A DNA stretch of 35,127 nt from Desulfosporosinus sp. (GCA_020692355.1 JAIMKP010000032.1:1-35127); one strand, 5' to 3'. Shown: positions 15,822-24,600, counted from the first letter of the stretch. Numbers and translations are program-made. Notes: generated from the letters alone by a model not told the origin.

Positions 15822-17420
15822 ATGCGAGTCGTTAATGCTGAAGAGATGCGACGCATTGAACAAGAGGCCATGACCGGGTATGGCATCCCCAGTTTGCTTC
15901 TGATGGAGAATGCGGCCTTGGCTGTGGTGCGGGAGATCGAGAGGCATTTGAGCGACAAGACTGCTCAATCCAGTAGGGTGCGGGAACTGGGTGGAGTTCC
16001 ACAATTCAACGGAATGAAAGCAGTTGTTCTGGTCGGTAAAGGGAATAACGGCGGGGATGGGTTAGCCGTGGCCCGGCATCTTTACATACGCGGGATAGAA
16101 GTAAGCGTTTTTCTTTTTGCTCTGCCGGAGAGTTTCCAGGGGGATGCACTCCTGAATCTTCGGCTCTATCAGGGCACGGGAAGTAAGATCTTCATCATCC
16201 AAGGGGACAAGCAGCGTCGTCTTGCCCGCCTTGCCTTGCAGCAGGCGGATGTGGTGGTCGATGCTATTTATGGAACGGGACTTCGGGGAGCGCTTCCGAG
16301 CCTCGTCGAGGAGTACGTTGAAGACCTGAACAACGTGTCTCCTTGGGTCATCGCGGTTGATATTCCGAGCGGGGTCGAGGCAGGAACCGGGAGAGTCTAC
16401 CGCACGGCAGTGCGGGCCCGCAAAACGGTAACCTTTGGGCTCGCCAAACTGGGTCATTTTTTGGGGGTGGGCCCGGAATACGCCGGAGAGCTGGTGGTTG
16501 ATCCGATATCGATTCCAGCTGCGTATCTGGCGGAAGAGGGGATCTCGAATTTTGTCTTAACCGCTTCGCTGATCCGATCTTTCCTACCAGCCCGGCAACG
16601 GCTTGGACACAAGGGAGAGCATGGCCGAGGGGTGTTGGTCGCGGGTTCCCAAGGAATGAGCGGAGCTGCGGTTCTGGCCGGTCAGGCAGCACTGCGGTCA
16701 GGCATTGGACTTTTGCAGATGGTGGCACCGTGGGGGATCCGCTCGATATTACACCTTGGGGTGACAGAAGCCACGGTTTGGGCTAGCGAGGAGGAGGAGC
16801 AGCTGGGAGCCGGGGCTTGGAGCCTTATCGAGGCGCGCAGTCAGGGTGCGCAGGCTTTAGCGATCGGGCCCGGACTTGCGCAGAACCCAGAGCTTCTCCT
16901 GGTGTTGGAATACGTGTTGCGCCACCTTGCCCTTCCGGTACTGCTCGATGCGGACGCTCTTAATCTTTTGGCACTGGAGCCTGGGCTTCTGGGTGTCCGG
17001 CAAGGCCGGGGACCGCTCATCCTTACCCCACACCCGGGAGAAATGGCCAGACTCTGTCAACTGTCGCTCCAGGAGGTTCAAGCTAACCGTCTGGAGCTGG
17101 CCGTCAGTAAAGCGGTGGAATGGGAAGCCATCGTGGTGCTAAAAGGAGCAACGACAATTATTGCGGCCCCGGATGGAAGGGCTTTTCTCAATCCTACGGG
17201 AAATCCCGGTCTCGGTACGGGTGGAACGGGGGATGTGCTCACAGGAAGTATTTTAGGTTGGTTGGCTCAGGGAGTTAAGCCCTTGGAGGCGGCCTGCCTA
17301 AGCGTGTATCTCCACGGTCGGGCGGGGGATCTCCTGGCTTTGGAGTACGGGTGGTCTGGTTTTACCGCATCACAGGTGGCTCAGATGTTGCCGCGAGCTA
17401 GAAAAGAATTGGAAGGCTGA
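15822..17420 (+). CDS. nnr: Bifunctional NAD(P)H-hydrate repair enzyme (epimerase/dehydratase)
   Basis: This 532-residue fusion repairs hydrated NAD(P)H. The N-terminal half is the YjeF_N epimerase, with VLVGKGNNGGDGLAVARHL and DAIYGTGLRG. The C-terminal half is the ribokinase-like ADP-dependent dehydratase, with KGEHGRGVLVAGS, LDADALN, LTPHPGEMARL and the catalytic loop NPGLGTGGTGDVLTG. I chose ATG 15822 because ACGGAG lies eight bases before it; an in-frame GTG at 15813 is an alternative. Between acpS and alr it sits in its usual Firmicutes place. An unusually Arg/Gln-rich stretch (about residues 50-70, TAQSSRVRELGGVPQFNG) is a short insertion ahead of the nucleotide-binding core. Confidence 0.94.
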   Translation: MRVVNAEEMRRIEQEAMTGYGIPSLLLMENAALAVVREIERHLSDKTAQSSRVRELGGVPQFNGMKAVVLVGKGNNGGDGLAVARHLYIRGIEVSVFLFALPESFQGDALLNLRLYQGTGSKIFIIQGDKQRRLARLALQQADVVVDAIYGTGLRGALPSLVEEYVEDLNNVSPWVIAVDIPSGVEAGTGRVYRTAVRARKTVTFGLAKLGHFLGVGPEYAGELVVDPISIPAAYLAEEGISNFVLTASLIRSFLPARQRLGHKGEHGRGVLVAGSQGMSGAAVLAGQAALRSGIGLLQMVAPWGIRSILHLGVTEATVWASEEEEQLGAGAWSLIEARSQGAQALAIGPGLAQNPELLLVLEYVLRHLALPVLLDADALNLLALEPGLLGVRQGRGPLILTPHPGEMARLCQLSLQEVQANRLELAVSKAVEWEAIVVLKGATTIIAAPDGRAFLNPTGNPGLGTGGTGDVLTGSILGWLAQGVKPLEAACLSVYLHGRAGDLLALEYGWSGFTASQVAQMLPRARKELEG

Positions 17421-17432
17421 GGAGGATGGCAT

Positions 17433-18548
17433 ATGGAATGGATGCGCCCAGTTTGGGCTGAGGTGAACCTGGCGGCATTGCGTCGAAACTATGCAAAAAT
17501 AAAAGCCTATACGACAAGTGAACTCATGCCGATCGTCAAGGCGGATGCCTATGGGCATGGCGTGTTGCCCGTTGTCCGCACCCTCAAAGAATTAGGGGCC
17601 AAACGTTTTGGTGTCGCGCTGTTGGAAGAGGCTTTGGAGATTAAGCAGGCTTTTCCTGAACTCACCGTGATGGTGCTGGGCATGGCTCCTATGGAATTTT
17701 CCGATGTGATGGTCAGGGAAGATGTGATCCCTGGCATCAGTCTTCTTGAGCAGGCGGAGGCGCTCGCGGCGGCGGCGAAGAGTCAAGGTCGTACAGCCCG
17801 TGTGCACATTAAAGTGGATACCGGAATGAGCCGGATCGGGTTTCACCCTACCGATTTTAAGCGAATTTTAAAAGTTGCCTCCTTACCAAACCTGTTCGTT
17901 GAAGGGATCTATACCCATTTTGCGACAGCCGATCAACGGGATCTCACCTTTGCCCACGAACAGCTGAGCCAATTTAACCAGGTGGTTGATAAGCTGAAGG
18001 CAGAAGGGTTGGAGATTCCTATTAGGCACACGGCAAACAGTGCGGCGATTTTGCAGCTGCCAGAAGCCCATTTTGAATTGGTTCGCCCGGGGATTATTCT
18101 CTATGGGCTAGCACCTTCGCGCCAAGTGGGACATGCGGTTGGGTTTGAGCAAGTGCTTTCGTGGCGGGCTAAAGTCACCCAAGTGAAAACCATTGGCGCG
18201 GACGAAACCGTGAGCTATGGCCGCACCTTCCGCGCCGCCTACCCGACGCGGGTAGCAACGATTCCAGTCGGATATGCCGATGGGCTAAGACGCGCTTTGT
18301 CGAACCGTGGGGAAGCTTTGGTGCGAGGCGGTCGGGCCACCCTGATCGGACGCATCTGCATGGATCAGACGATGCTAGATGTCACCAAAATCCCCAACGT
18401 TAGTCTGGGGGATACGGTAACCCTGTTGGGACTCGATGGGCAGGATAGGATTGAAACCTCTGAAATGGCTTCCTGGCTGGAAACCATTAATTATGAAATC
18501 GTATGTGGGATTTCTAAACGGGTGCCCCGAGTTTTTGTTGAAAAATAA
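17433..18548 (+). CDS. alr: Alanine racemase
   Basis: This 371-residue PLP enzyme interconverts L- and D-alanine for peptidoglycan. The PLP lysine is Lys36 in IVKADAYGHG. The motifs VDTGMSRIGF, HTANSAA, RPGIILYG and the catalytic Tyr region VSYGRTF follow in order, with GRICMDQTM near the end. ATG 17433 follows GAGGAGG at good spacing, 12 bases after the nnr stop. It closes the acpS-nnr-alr operon; a terminator-like hairpin lies 90 bases downstream. Confidence 0.95.
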   Translation: MEWMRPVWAEVNLAALRRNYAKIKAYTTSELMPIVKADAYGHGVLPVVRTLKELGAKRFGVALLEEALEIKQAFPELTVMVLGMAPMEFSDVMVREDVIPGISLLEQAEALAAAAKSQGRTARVHIKVDTGMSRIGFHPTDFKRILKVASLPNLFVEGIYTHFATADQRDLTFAHEQLSQFNQVVDKLKAEGLEIPIRHTANSAAILQLPEAHFELVRPGIILYGLAPSRQVGHAVGFEQVLSWRAKVTQVKTIGADETVSYGRTFRAAYPTRVATIPVGYADGLRRALSNRGEALVRGGRATLIGRICMDQTMLDVTKIPNVSLGDTVTLLGLDGQDRIETSEMASWLETINYEIVCGISKRVPRVFVEK

Positions 18549-18637
18549 ACCATTGCTTGCGTGGTGATTACCTGATATTATTTTATATAAAGAACTCAGG
18601 TCTATCTCGGCAGCGAGACGTGATGAGTAGTACAAGG

Positions 18638-18677
18638 AAGTACACTTGCCTGTTATCGGTAGGGGTACTTTTTTGTT
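18638..18677 (+). terminator. Intrinsic terminator downstream of alr
   Basis: AAGTAC (18638-18643) pairs with GTACTT (18665-18670). Interior pairs between ACTTGCC and GGTAGGG give about twelve pairs in all, followed by a run of T. A smaller hairpin with arms ACTCA/TGAGT and TCTCG/CGAGA lies just upstream at 18594-18628. Confidence 0.75.
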
Positions 18678-18768
18678 TTTTTGGCTCTGAAATGGATAGA
18701 GGGCACACAAGTCTATGTGCAACTTACAAAATACAAAATAAAAATACATTATACTTTTAAATATGTGG

Positions 18769-18797
18769 TTATCAGCGTCTTGAAGGTATGCTAAAAT
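18769..18797 (+). promoter_or_regulatory. Likely promoter of the glutamate synthase operon
   Basis: An extended -10, TATGCTAAAAT (TAAAAT at 18792-18797, TG at 18789-18790), has a weak -35 TTATCA (18769-18774) at 17 bases. It lies about 60 bases before the start codon. Confidence 0.5.
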
Positions 18798-18858
18798 GAA
18801 ATTCACTTAAGAGTTGCCTTTAAGAAGATGTTTTGATAGATAAGGGGAGGGGAAAAAC

Positions 18859-19953
18859 GTGCTACGAGAAGGGGAAGTCCGGATACCTTCCGGATGTGCC
18901 ATTAGTGGAATTATGAACAAAAAGGGCGAGGTATTTTCCGGGCATGACATTATTCAGTCGATTGCCTTGATGCACGATCGCTCTAACGGCTTGGGCGGGG
19001 GTTTTGCTGCTTATGGAATTTATCCTGATTTTCCGGATCATTATGCGTTTCATCTCTTCTACGAATCGGCAGAAGCCAAGGAAAAGACTGAAACCTACTT
19101 GAACATGTTGTTCCATATCGCTGAGAGTGGAAAGATTCCGACCCGCAGGGTACCTTCTGTCAAGAACGCCCCGTTAGCGTGGCGCTACTTTGCGAAGCCG
19201 AAACCGGATGCACTCTTCGAAGATGAAAGCGAAGATGAGCTGGTCGTGCGGGCGGTGATGTATATTAACGCCCATTTTTCCGGGTCATTTGTTGTCTCCA
19301 GCGGCAAGAACATGGGGGCGTTTAAAGGGGTTGGCTATCCGGAAGAGATGGGTGAATACTTCCGTCTGGAAGAGTATAAAGGGTACATTTGGACGGCGCA
19401 TGGCCGTTTTCCAACCAATACGCCCGGATGGTGGGGAGGGGCACACCCCTTCACCCTGCTGGACTGGTCGATTGTCCATAATGGCGAGATTTCGTCCTAT
19501 GGGGCGAATCGACGCTTTTTGGAGATGTTTGGCTACAAGCTGACCATGCAGACGGATACAGAGGCCATTACCTATGCGTTTGACCTGCTCCTGCGCAAAC
19601 AAAACATTCCTTTAGATATAGCCATTGCTACGTTGGCTGCTCCCTTTTGGCGGGATATCGAACGGATGAGCCTGGAGAAACAAACCCTGTACAAGGCAGT
19701 TCGTACCGTTTACGGCAATCTCTTGCTGAATGGACCGTTTTCGATCATCCTCGGTTCCAACAAAGGCATTGTGGCCTTGAACGACCGCTTGAAATTGCGT
19801 TCATTGGTCGCAGCGACTCAAGCAGATGTTCTCTATATCGCTTCTGAAGAGTCAGCTATTCGGGAAATATGTCCGGAGCCGGAGAAAATATGGGCACCGC
19901 GCGGTGGTGAGCCTGTCATTGGCTTATTCGAAGAAGGGGGGATTCAGAAATGA
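18859..19953 (+). CDS. Glutamate synthase, glutamine amidotransferase (class II) subunit
   Basis: This 364-residue class-II glutamine amidotransferase corresponds to the N-terminal domain of large-subunit glutamate synthase, here as a separate protein. The Ntn nucleophile is most likely Cys13 in SGCAISGIM, so a 12-residue propeptide must be removed. GRFPTNTPGWWGGAHPF and the following NGEISSYGANR are the glutamine-binding motifs, and TDTEAITYAFD is also typical. It would release ammonia from glutamine and pass it to the FMN subunit. Translation starts at GTG 18859 behind GGGGAGGGG. Its stop overlaps the next ATG (ATGA), showing coupling to the synthase subunit. Confidence 0.9.
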   Translation: MLREGEVRIPSGCAISGIMNKKGEVFSGHDIIQSIALMHDRSNGLGGGFAAYGIYPDFPDHYAFHLFYESAEAKEKTETYLNMLFHIAESGKIPTRRVPSVKNAPLAWRYFAKPKPDALFEDESEDELVVRAVMYINAHFSGSFVVSSGKNMGAFKGVGYPEEMGEYFRLEEYKGYIWTAHGRFPTNTPGWWGGAHPFTLLDWSIVHNGEISSYGANRRFLEMFGYKLTMQTDTEAITYAFDLLLRKQNIPLDIAIATLAAPFWRDIERMSLEKQTLYKAVRTVYGNLLLNGPFSIILGSNKGIVALNDRLKLRSLVAATQADVLYIASEESAIREICPEPEKIWAPRGGEPVIGLFEEGGIQK

Positions 19954-21452
19954 CCATCAGCATGAGCACCCCGGACTTCTTGATTGAGCGGGATCGTGAC
20001 CGCTGTATCAAATGTCAAGTGTGTGTCCGCCAGTGTGCGAATGAGGCCCATTTTTGGGATGAAGAAGAACAAAAGGTTAAAGCCAATGATGCCTTATGTG
20101 TCGATTGTCATCGTTGTGTGACCTACTGCCCAACTCATGCGCTTACCATTCGCAAGTACCCGCTGGAGTTCCGGGAAAATGCCAACTGGACGGCCAGTAC
20201 GATCAAAGCGATCTACAGGCAGGCGGAAACCGGTGGGATCTTATTAACCGGGATGGGAAATGATCGCCCTTATCCTATCTTTTGGGATCACCTGCTGCTC
20301 AATGCCAGCCAGGTGACGAATCCCTCGATTGACCCCTTGCGGGAACCGATGGAGTTGAAGACGTTCCTGGGACGCAAACCGGATCAACTGAAGGTGGAAG
20401 ACGGTCGTTTAGTGGAGGAGATTCCGCCTCAGTTGGAGTTGGAAGTTCCGATTATGTTTTCGGCGATGTCATATGGCTCGATCAGTTTAAATGCGATAAA
20501 ATCCCTAGCGGCGGCCGCTGAACGAGTCGGTATCATGTATAATACCGGCGAAGGCGGTTTGCACAAGGATCTCTACAAGTATGGCAAAAACACGATTGTG
20601 CAAGTGGCTTCCGGGCGCTTTGGGGTGCACCCAGAGTACCTGCAAGCCGGGGCTGCCATTGAGATCAAGATCGGGCAAGGGGCAAAACCTGGCATCGGCG
20701 GGCATTTGCCCGGAGAAAAGGTGGGATTGGAAGTTTCCCAGACCCGGATGATTCCGGAAGGAACGGATGCCATTTCCCCTGCACCTCACCATGATATTTA
20801 TTCGATTGAGGATTTGAGTCAGCTCATATATTCGTTAAAAGAAGCAACCCAGTACCAAAAACCCGTCTCTGTAAAAATTGCTGCCGTGCATAACATTGCG
20901 GCCATCGCGTCAGGGATTGCTCGGGCTGGGGCGGATATTATTGCCATCGATGGCTTCCGGGGCGGCACAGGGGCTGCTCCTTTGCGGACGCGGGATAATG
21001 TTGGGATTCCGATCGAACTGGCGTTGGCTGCGGTGGATAGCCGCTTACGGGAAGAGGGGATCCGCAATCAGGTGTCTTTGGTTGTCGGCGGCAGCATCCG
21101 CAATAGTGCGGACGTTGTTAAAGCCATTGCTTTGGGTGCGGATGCCGTGTACATTGCAACTGCTGCGTTGATCTCCTTGGGTTGTCATCTCTGTCAGAAA
21201 TGCAATACCGGAAAATGCAACTGGGGGATTGCGACTCAGAATCCTCAGCTTGTCAAACGGCTGAACCCGGAAATCGGCGCTGAGCGGGCTGCCAACCTGA
21301 TTATGGCTTGGGAGCATGAAATCAAGGAACTCCTAGGCGGGATGGGGATTAACGCGGTGGAAAGTTTGCGTGGGAATCGTTTAATGCTCAGGGGCGTTGG
21401 CCTTTCCGATCGGGAGTTGAACATTCTGGGTGTTCTGCCGGCCGGGGAGTAA
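19950..21452 (+). CDS. Glutamate synthase FMN/iron-sulfur subunit with N-terminal ferredoxin domain
   Basis: This 500-residue protein converts 2-oxoglutarate plus ammonia to glutamate. Residues 15-65 carry two ferredoxin clusters (CIKCQVCVRQC and CVDCHRCVTYC followed by P). The central part is the FMN-binding barrel of GltB, with SAMSYGSISLNA, GEGGLHKDLY, KPGIGGHLPG and the glycine-rich IDGFRGGTGAAP. A cluster-binding Cys set near 408-421, CHLCQKCNTGKC, matches the 3Fe-4S site of glutamate synthases. The added ferredoxin module suggests that electrons arrive from the neighbouring ferredoxin and flavoprotein. Its start overlaps the previous stop by four bases. Confidence 0.92.
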   Translation: MTISMSTPDFLIERDRDRCIKCQVCVRQCANEAHFWDEEEQKVKANDALCVDCHRCVTYCPTHALTIRKYPLEFRENANWTASTIKAIYRQAETGGILLTGMGNDRPYPIFWDHLLLNASQVTNPSIDPLREPMELKTFLGRKPDQLKVEDGRLVEEIPPQLELEVPIMFSAMSYGSISLNAIKSLAAAAERVGIMYNTGEGGLHKDLYKYGKNTIVQVASGRFGVHPEYLQAGAAIEIKIGQGAKPGIGGHLPGEKVGLEVSQTRMIPEGTDAISPAPHHDIYSIEDLSQLIYSLKEATQYQKPVSVKIAAVHNIAAIASGIARAGADIIAIDGFRGGTGAAPLRTRDNVGIPIELALAAVDSRLREEGIRNQVSLVVGGSIRNSADVVKAIALGADAVYIATAALISLGCHLCQKCNTGKCNWGIATQNPQLVKRLNPEIGAERAANLIMAWEHEIKELLGGMGINAVESLRGNRLMLRGVGLSDRELNILGVLPAGE

Positions 21453-21541
21453 GCATATACACAGGAATGGCCTGGGGCTTTGGCTCCGGGCGCCAACCGC
21501 CTAGGTGTGGGAAAAAGCTGACGGAGAGGGGAGCAATAACC

Positions 21542-22000
21542 ATGAAGCGCGTTTACGCTCGGGAAGAAATATGCGGTGGCTGTAAACTCTGCGAGGTGCA
21601 TTGTGCAGTGGCGCATTCCCAATATCCGAATGATATTATAAAAGCCTTTTTAAAGCAGAAAACCAAACCCATTGCTCGAATTCTGGTCGAAGAGGGTCGA
21701 CCGATTTCCTTTGCTTTGCAATGTCGGCATTGTGAAGATGCACCTTGTACAAAGGCCTGTATCACGGGTGCGATGCAGAAGGATCCAGTCACGGGGATTG
21801 TTGCCAATGACGAAACCCGCTGTGTCGGGTGTTGGACCTGTATCTTAGTTTGTCCGTTCGGCGCGATCAAACGGGATGAAAGCGGACATAAAGTTGCTTC
21901 GAAGTGTGACCTTTGCGCTACGGTGGGAGGGACGCCTGTTTGCGTCCAGAACTGTCCCAATGATGCCCTCGTGTTCACCGATGAGCTTTGGAGGAGGTAG
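21542..22000 (+). CDS. 4Fe-4S ferredoxin (HycB/PsrB type electron carrier)
   Basis: This 152-residue polyferredoxin has four Cys clusters in the order of DMSO-reductase or formate-dehydrogenase electron-transfer subunits: CGGCKLCEVHC, CRHCEDAPCTKAC, CVGCWTCILVC and CDLCATVGGTPVCVQNC. It should relay electrons between the flavoprotein encoded next and the glutamate synthase core. ATG 21542 follows GAGAGGGGAGC; a longer frame from 21467 lacks a site. The gene sits 89 bases after the synthase subunit and five bases before the oxidoreductase. Confidence 0.9.
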   Translation: MKRVYAREEICGGCKLCEVHCAVAHSQYPNDIIKAFLKQKTKPIARILVEEGRPISFALQCRHCEDAPCTKACITGAMQKDPVTGIVANDETRCVGCWTCILVCPFGAIKRDESGHKVASKCDLCATVGGTPVCVQNCPNDALVFTDELWRR

Positions 22001-22005
22001 GGAAG

Positions 22006-23286
22006 ATGCACTATGTGATTGTTGGAAATTCGGCTGCGGCGATCGGAGCGGTGGAGGGAATTCGTTCAGTCGATCCGAACGGGCGGATCACGCTTTTCTC
22101 CGATGAACCCTATCATACTTATTCGCGTCCGCTCATCTCCTATTATCTTTTTGGCAAAGTGACAGAAGACAAGATGTACTATCGACCGCTGGATTTTTAT
22201 GAGCGTCAAGGCGTCGAGGCCCGCTTGGGGACGAAAGTAAGTTCTTTGATGTTAGGAGAGAAAATGGTTGTACTGGAATCCGGGGAAAGCGTTTCTTATG
22301 ATCGCCTGATTTTGGCGACAGGCGGGAAGCCCATCCTGCCGCCGATGCCTGGCCGGGAACTGGAGGGTGTGTCGAGCTTCCTCAAATGGGAGGATGTCAG
22401 GGGTTTAGAGAAAACCCTTTTCCCAGGAGCCCGGACGGTGGTGATCGGGGCCGGGTTAATTGGGCTCAAGGCAGCGGAGGCCCTCGTGAAACGAGGAGCC
22501 CAGGTCACAGTGGTTGAGCTGGCTAATCGCGTCTTAAGTGCCATCCTTGATGAAAGTGCGGCTGCAATGGTACAGGAAAGTCTGGAAGAGCATGGGGTGC
22601 GTTTCTTCTTGGAAAACACGGTATCTGAGATCCTCGGCACCGAAGGTAAGGTATCCGGAGTTCGGTTGCAGGACGGAACCGTTCGTGAATGCGACCGGGT
22701 GGTTATCGCGATCGGAGTGAGCCCGAATGCGGATTTGGCCAGGAACACGGAACTCACGCTGAACCGGGGAGTGCTGGTTGACGAGTTCATGCAGACGTCT
22801 GTGGCAGGGATTTACGCGGCCGGGGATGTCGCCGAGGGCTATGACATTCTTTATCGGCAAAAGAGGGTTCTGCCGATTCTTCCGAATGCCTATAAGCAAG
22901 GATTTACGGCGGGAGTGAATGTGGCCGGGGGATCTCAGTCCTACCGGGGCGGCTTTGCCATGAATTCCATTGGCTTTTTTGATTTGCCGATGATCACTGC
23001 AGGGATTGTGAAGCCCGAAGGAGATGAATTTACGGTCATGCTGGCAGCCGATAAGGCCCGTCGGCTGTACAAAAAGATTGTGCTCAGGGAGGGTAAGATT
23101 GTGGGCTTCATCGCCTTGAATCAAATTGATCGAGCGGGGATTTTGACGGGCCTCATGGACAAAGAAGTGGATGTGACTCCGTTCCAAGACGACCTTCTCC
23201 GGGAAGATTTCGGCTACGTCTATTTCCCCAAAGAATATCGGCAGCAACAATTGTTAAAGGGGGTGCTCGAAGGTGAGCGTTCTTGA
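22006..23286 (+). CDS. NAD(P)/FAD-dependent oxidoreductase
   Basis: This 426-residue flavoprotein has an N-terminal FAD Rossmann motif (VIVGNSAAAIGAVEGI), a second dinucleotide motif for NAD(P)H (VVIGAGLIGLKAAEALVKRG), and the FAD-closing motif IYAAGDVAEGYD. It belongs to the nitrite reductase NirB-N / rubredoxin reductase-like group, with no redox-active CxxC pair. In this operon it most likely takes the place of GltD, feeding electrons from NAD(P)H through the ferredoxin. ATG 22006 is preceded by GGAGG at seven bases; the frame extends to 21988 without support. Its end overlaps the next GTG by 14 bases. Confidence 0.88.
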   Translation: MHYVIVGNSAAAIGAVEGIRSVDPNGRITLFSDEPYHTYSRPLISYYLFGKVTEDKMYYRPLDFYERQGVEARLGTKVSSLMLGEKMVVLESGESVSYDRLILATGGKPILPPMPGRELEGVSSFLKWEDVRGLEKTLFPGARTVVIGAGLIGLKAAEALVKRGAQVTVVELANRVLSAILDESAAAMVQESLEEHGVRFFLENTVSEILGTEGKVSGVRLQDGTVRECDRVVIAIGVSPNADLARNTELTLNRGVLVDEFMQTSVAGIYAAGDVAEGYDILYRQKRVLPILPNAYKQGFTAGVNVAGGSQSYRGGFAMNSIGFFDLPMITAGIVKPEGDEFTVMLAADKARRLYKKIVLREGKIVGFIALNQIDRAGILTGLMDKEVDVTPFQDDLLREDFGYVYFPKEYRQQQLLKGVLEGERS

Positions 23287-24013
23287 AGCTAAAGGAGTTT
23301 ACTATAAAGCGTTAAACGAGCAGATCCGCGCACAGTTCGCCTCTGGCATCTCGGAAGTCCGAGTGAAACATGTCAACGGCCAGCGTTATGTTGGGGATGG
23401 GATTCGTGGGCGGCAGCGCCTCATCCTGGAAGGTACGCCGGGGAATGATATGGCTGCCTACATGGATGGCTTAGAGCTGATCGTGGAGGGCAATGCTCAG
23501 GATGCTATGGCTAATACCATGAATGACGGCAAAATCGTAGTGTATGGGCATGCTGGGGATACCGTTGGCTATGCCATGCGCGGCGGGGAGATCTATATTC
23601 GCGATCATGTCGGTTACCGAGTCGGGATTCACATGAAAGAATATATGGATAAAATTCCAGCCATCATTATCGGCGGCAGGGGCGGAGAATTTTTCGGAGA
23701 ATATATGGCCGGGGGAGTTCTCATGCTGCTCGGATTGGGTCTCGAAGAGGGAGAACCGATTGTCGGTTCCTATTGTGGCACAGGGATGCATGGGGGTGTG
23801 ATGTATATCCGGGGTGAGGTGGAAGAATATAAGCTCGGCAAAGAAGTTAAGATTGTTGAGCTGACCCCGGAAGATGAGGAGAAAATTCGCTATTATGTCA
23901 GTGAGTATGTCCGCTACTTTGGCGGGGATGTGAATGAGATTTTCGCGAAGCCGTTTAATAAGCTGATTCCGTACAATAAGCGACCGTATGGGAATCTTTA
24001 TTGCCATTGGTAG
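23273..24013 (+). CDS. Glutamate synthase GXGXG-domain subunit
   Basis: This 246-residue right-handed beta-helix protein is equivalent to the C-terminal GXGXG domain of the glutamate synthase large subunit. Repeated glycine turns are visible: GTPGNDMAAYMDG, GNAQDAMANTMNDGKIVVYGHAGD, then GGRGGEFFGEYMAGG. The domain is structural and holds the amidotransferase and synthase parts together. The C-terminal tail (about 185-246) is charged and not part of the helix. It starts with GTG inside the previous gene's end and is the last gene of the operon. Glutamate synthase split into amidotransferase, synthase and GXGXG proteins is known in archaea and some Clostridia. Confidence 0.88.
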   Translation: MSVLEAKGVYYKALNEQIRAQFASGISEVRVKHVNGQRYVGDGIRGRQRLILEGTPGNDMAAYMDGLELIVEGNAQDAMANTMNDGKIVVYGHAGDTVGYAMRGGEIYIRDHVGYRVGIHMKEYMDKIPAIIIGGRGGEFFGEYMAGGVLMLLGLGLEEGEPIVGSYCGTGMHGGVMYIRGEVEEYKLGKEVKIVELTPEDEEKIRYYVSEYVRYFGGDVNEIFAKPFNKLIPYNKRPYGNLYCHW

Positions 24014-24420
24014 GGAGCAAAATCATAGATGGGGATATCCACGGCACCAGACTCACCCCAGTTCATGCAGGCCAAACTAGCTGCTCCAGGCTCGATTACG
24101 GGACGAGGGGTAAAATCCTCAGCCGTAAAGTAATGCTTTGATGGTGGCGGCTTCGGCGATAGTCTCCACAGGATACTATCGTGCCAAATTCGCCTATCCG
24201 CTGCGAGGATAAGAGTTCTGGCGAAATCGGCTTCGATGTCTTACGTTGTAGAGTGGATTTCGAGAACTCTTTATAGCAGAGTTTGGCAGCTGCATGTGCC
24301 TAAGGGGTTCCCTTGGTGCTCGTAAATATCCTTCGCTTTTGGGTCTTTGCTCAAGATGGTCTTCGTAGCTCCACTTAAAGCATTCGAACCACGAAACTCG
24401 GGCGTCGATAAAGATGATCG
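23998..24420 (-). pseudogene. Decayed minus-strand gene remnant (unrecognised)
   Basis: Protein-like stretches occur in different minus-strand frames: DPKAKDIYEHQGNPLG near 24345-24300, ETIAEAATIKALLYG near 24165-24120, and RPVIEPGAASLACMNWGESG running on to AVDIPIYDFAP near 24105-24015. Stops and frame changes separate them, and no start or ribosome site is seen. I read this as the residue of one gene, but cannot name its family; the reading could be wrong. Confidence 0.35.
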
Positions 24421-24496
24421 GGTGCAAGAACTAAAAGCCTATATCGCGGAGGATAATCCGGAAGCAGCAGCAAAGATGGCAAACACCACTATCTAA
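24356..24496 (+). pseudogene. Fragment resembling a ParE/RelE-type toxin
   Basis: A 46-codon frame ends VQELKAYIAEDNPEAAAKMA followed by NTTI and a stop. The stretch ELKAYIAEDNPEAA is the signature of the first helices of ParE/RelE-type plasmid stabilisation toxins. The usual start (a short beta strand) is replaced by unrelated residues, and the C-terminal beta sheet is absent. It is too short to be a functional toxin, and no antitoxin gene is adjacent. Probably a relic left by a rearrangement. Confidence 0.5.
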
Positions 24497-24517
24497 AAAC
24501 TAAAGCAAATTATTTGG

Positions 24518-24548
24518 AGCCGTCACATTTGTGGCGTTTTTTTATCAT
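24518..24548 (+). terminator. Hairpin with T-tract in the decayed region
   Basis: GCC-GT-CACA-TTT-GTG-GC forms a stem with a small bulge and is followed by seven T. It may have ended the lost ParE-like gene. Confidence 0.5.
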
Positions 24549-24568
24549 CATACCCATACGCCAGACAA

Positions 24569-24600
24569 ATTCGAACTTCGAACATCGAACATCGAATTCG
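24569..24600. repeat. Short tandem heptamer repeat (TCGAACA type)
   Basis: About four imperfect copies of a seven-base unit (TTCGAAC, TTCGAACA, TCGAACA, TCGAATT) lie between the remnants and the next gene. A similar heptamer tract of different sequence occurs at 29464-29500. Confidence 0.7.

Larger units (their letters stand above)
18549..18858. other. Intergenic region between alr and the glutamate synthase operon
   Basis: This 310-base gap holds a stem-loop (18594-18628), the alr terminator and an AT-rich stretch (18720-18765). It ends with a promoter and the strong site GGGGAGGGG before the GTG start at 18859. Open frames in it look non-coding. Confidence 0.6.

Noticed and set aside
18549-18680. 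Riboswitch or T-box controlling the glutamate synthase operon
   Set aside because: The hairpins fit a terminator of alr; a separate promoter (18769-18797) lies downstream of them, and no T-box or known aptamer consensus is present.
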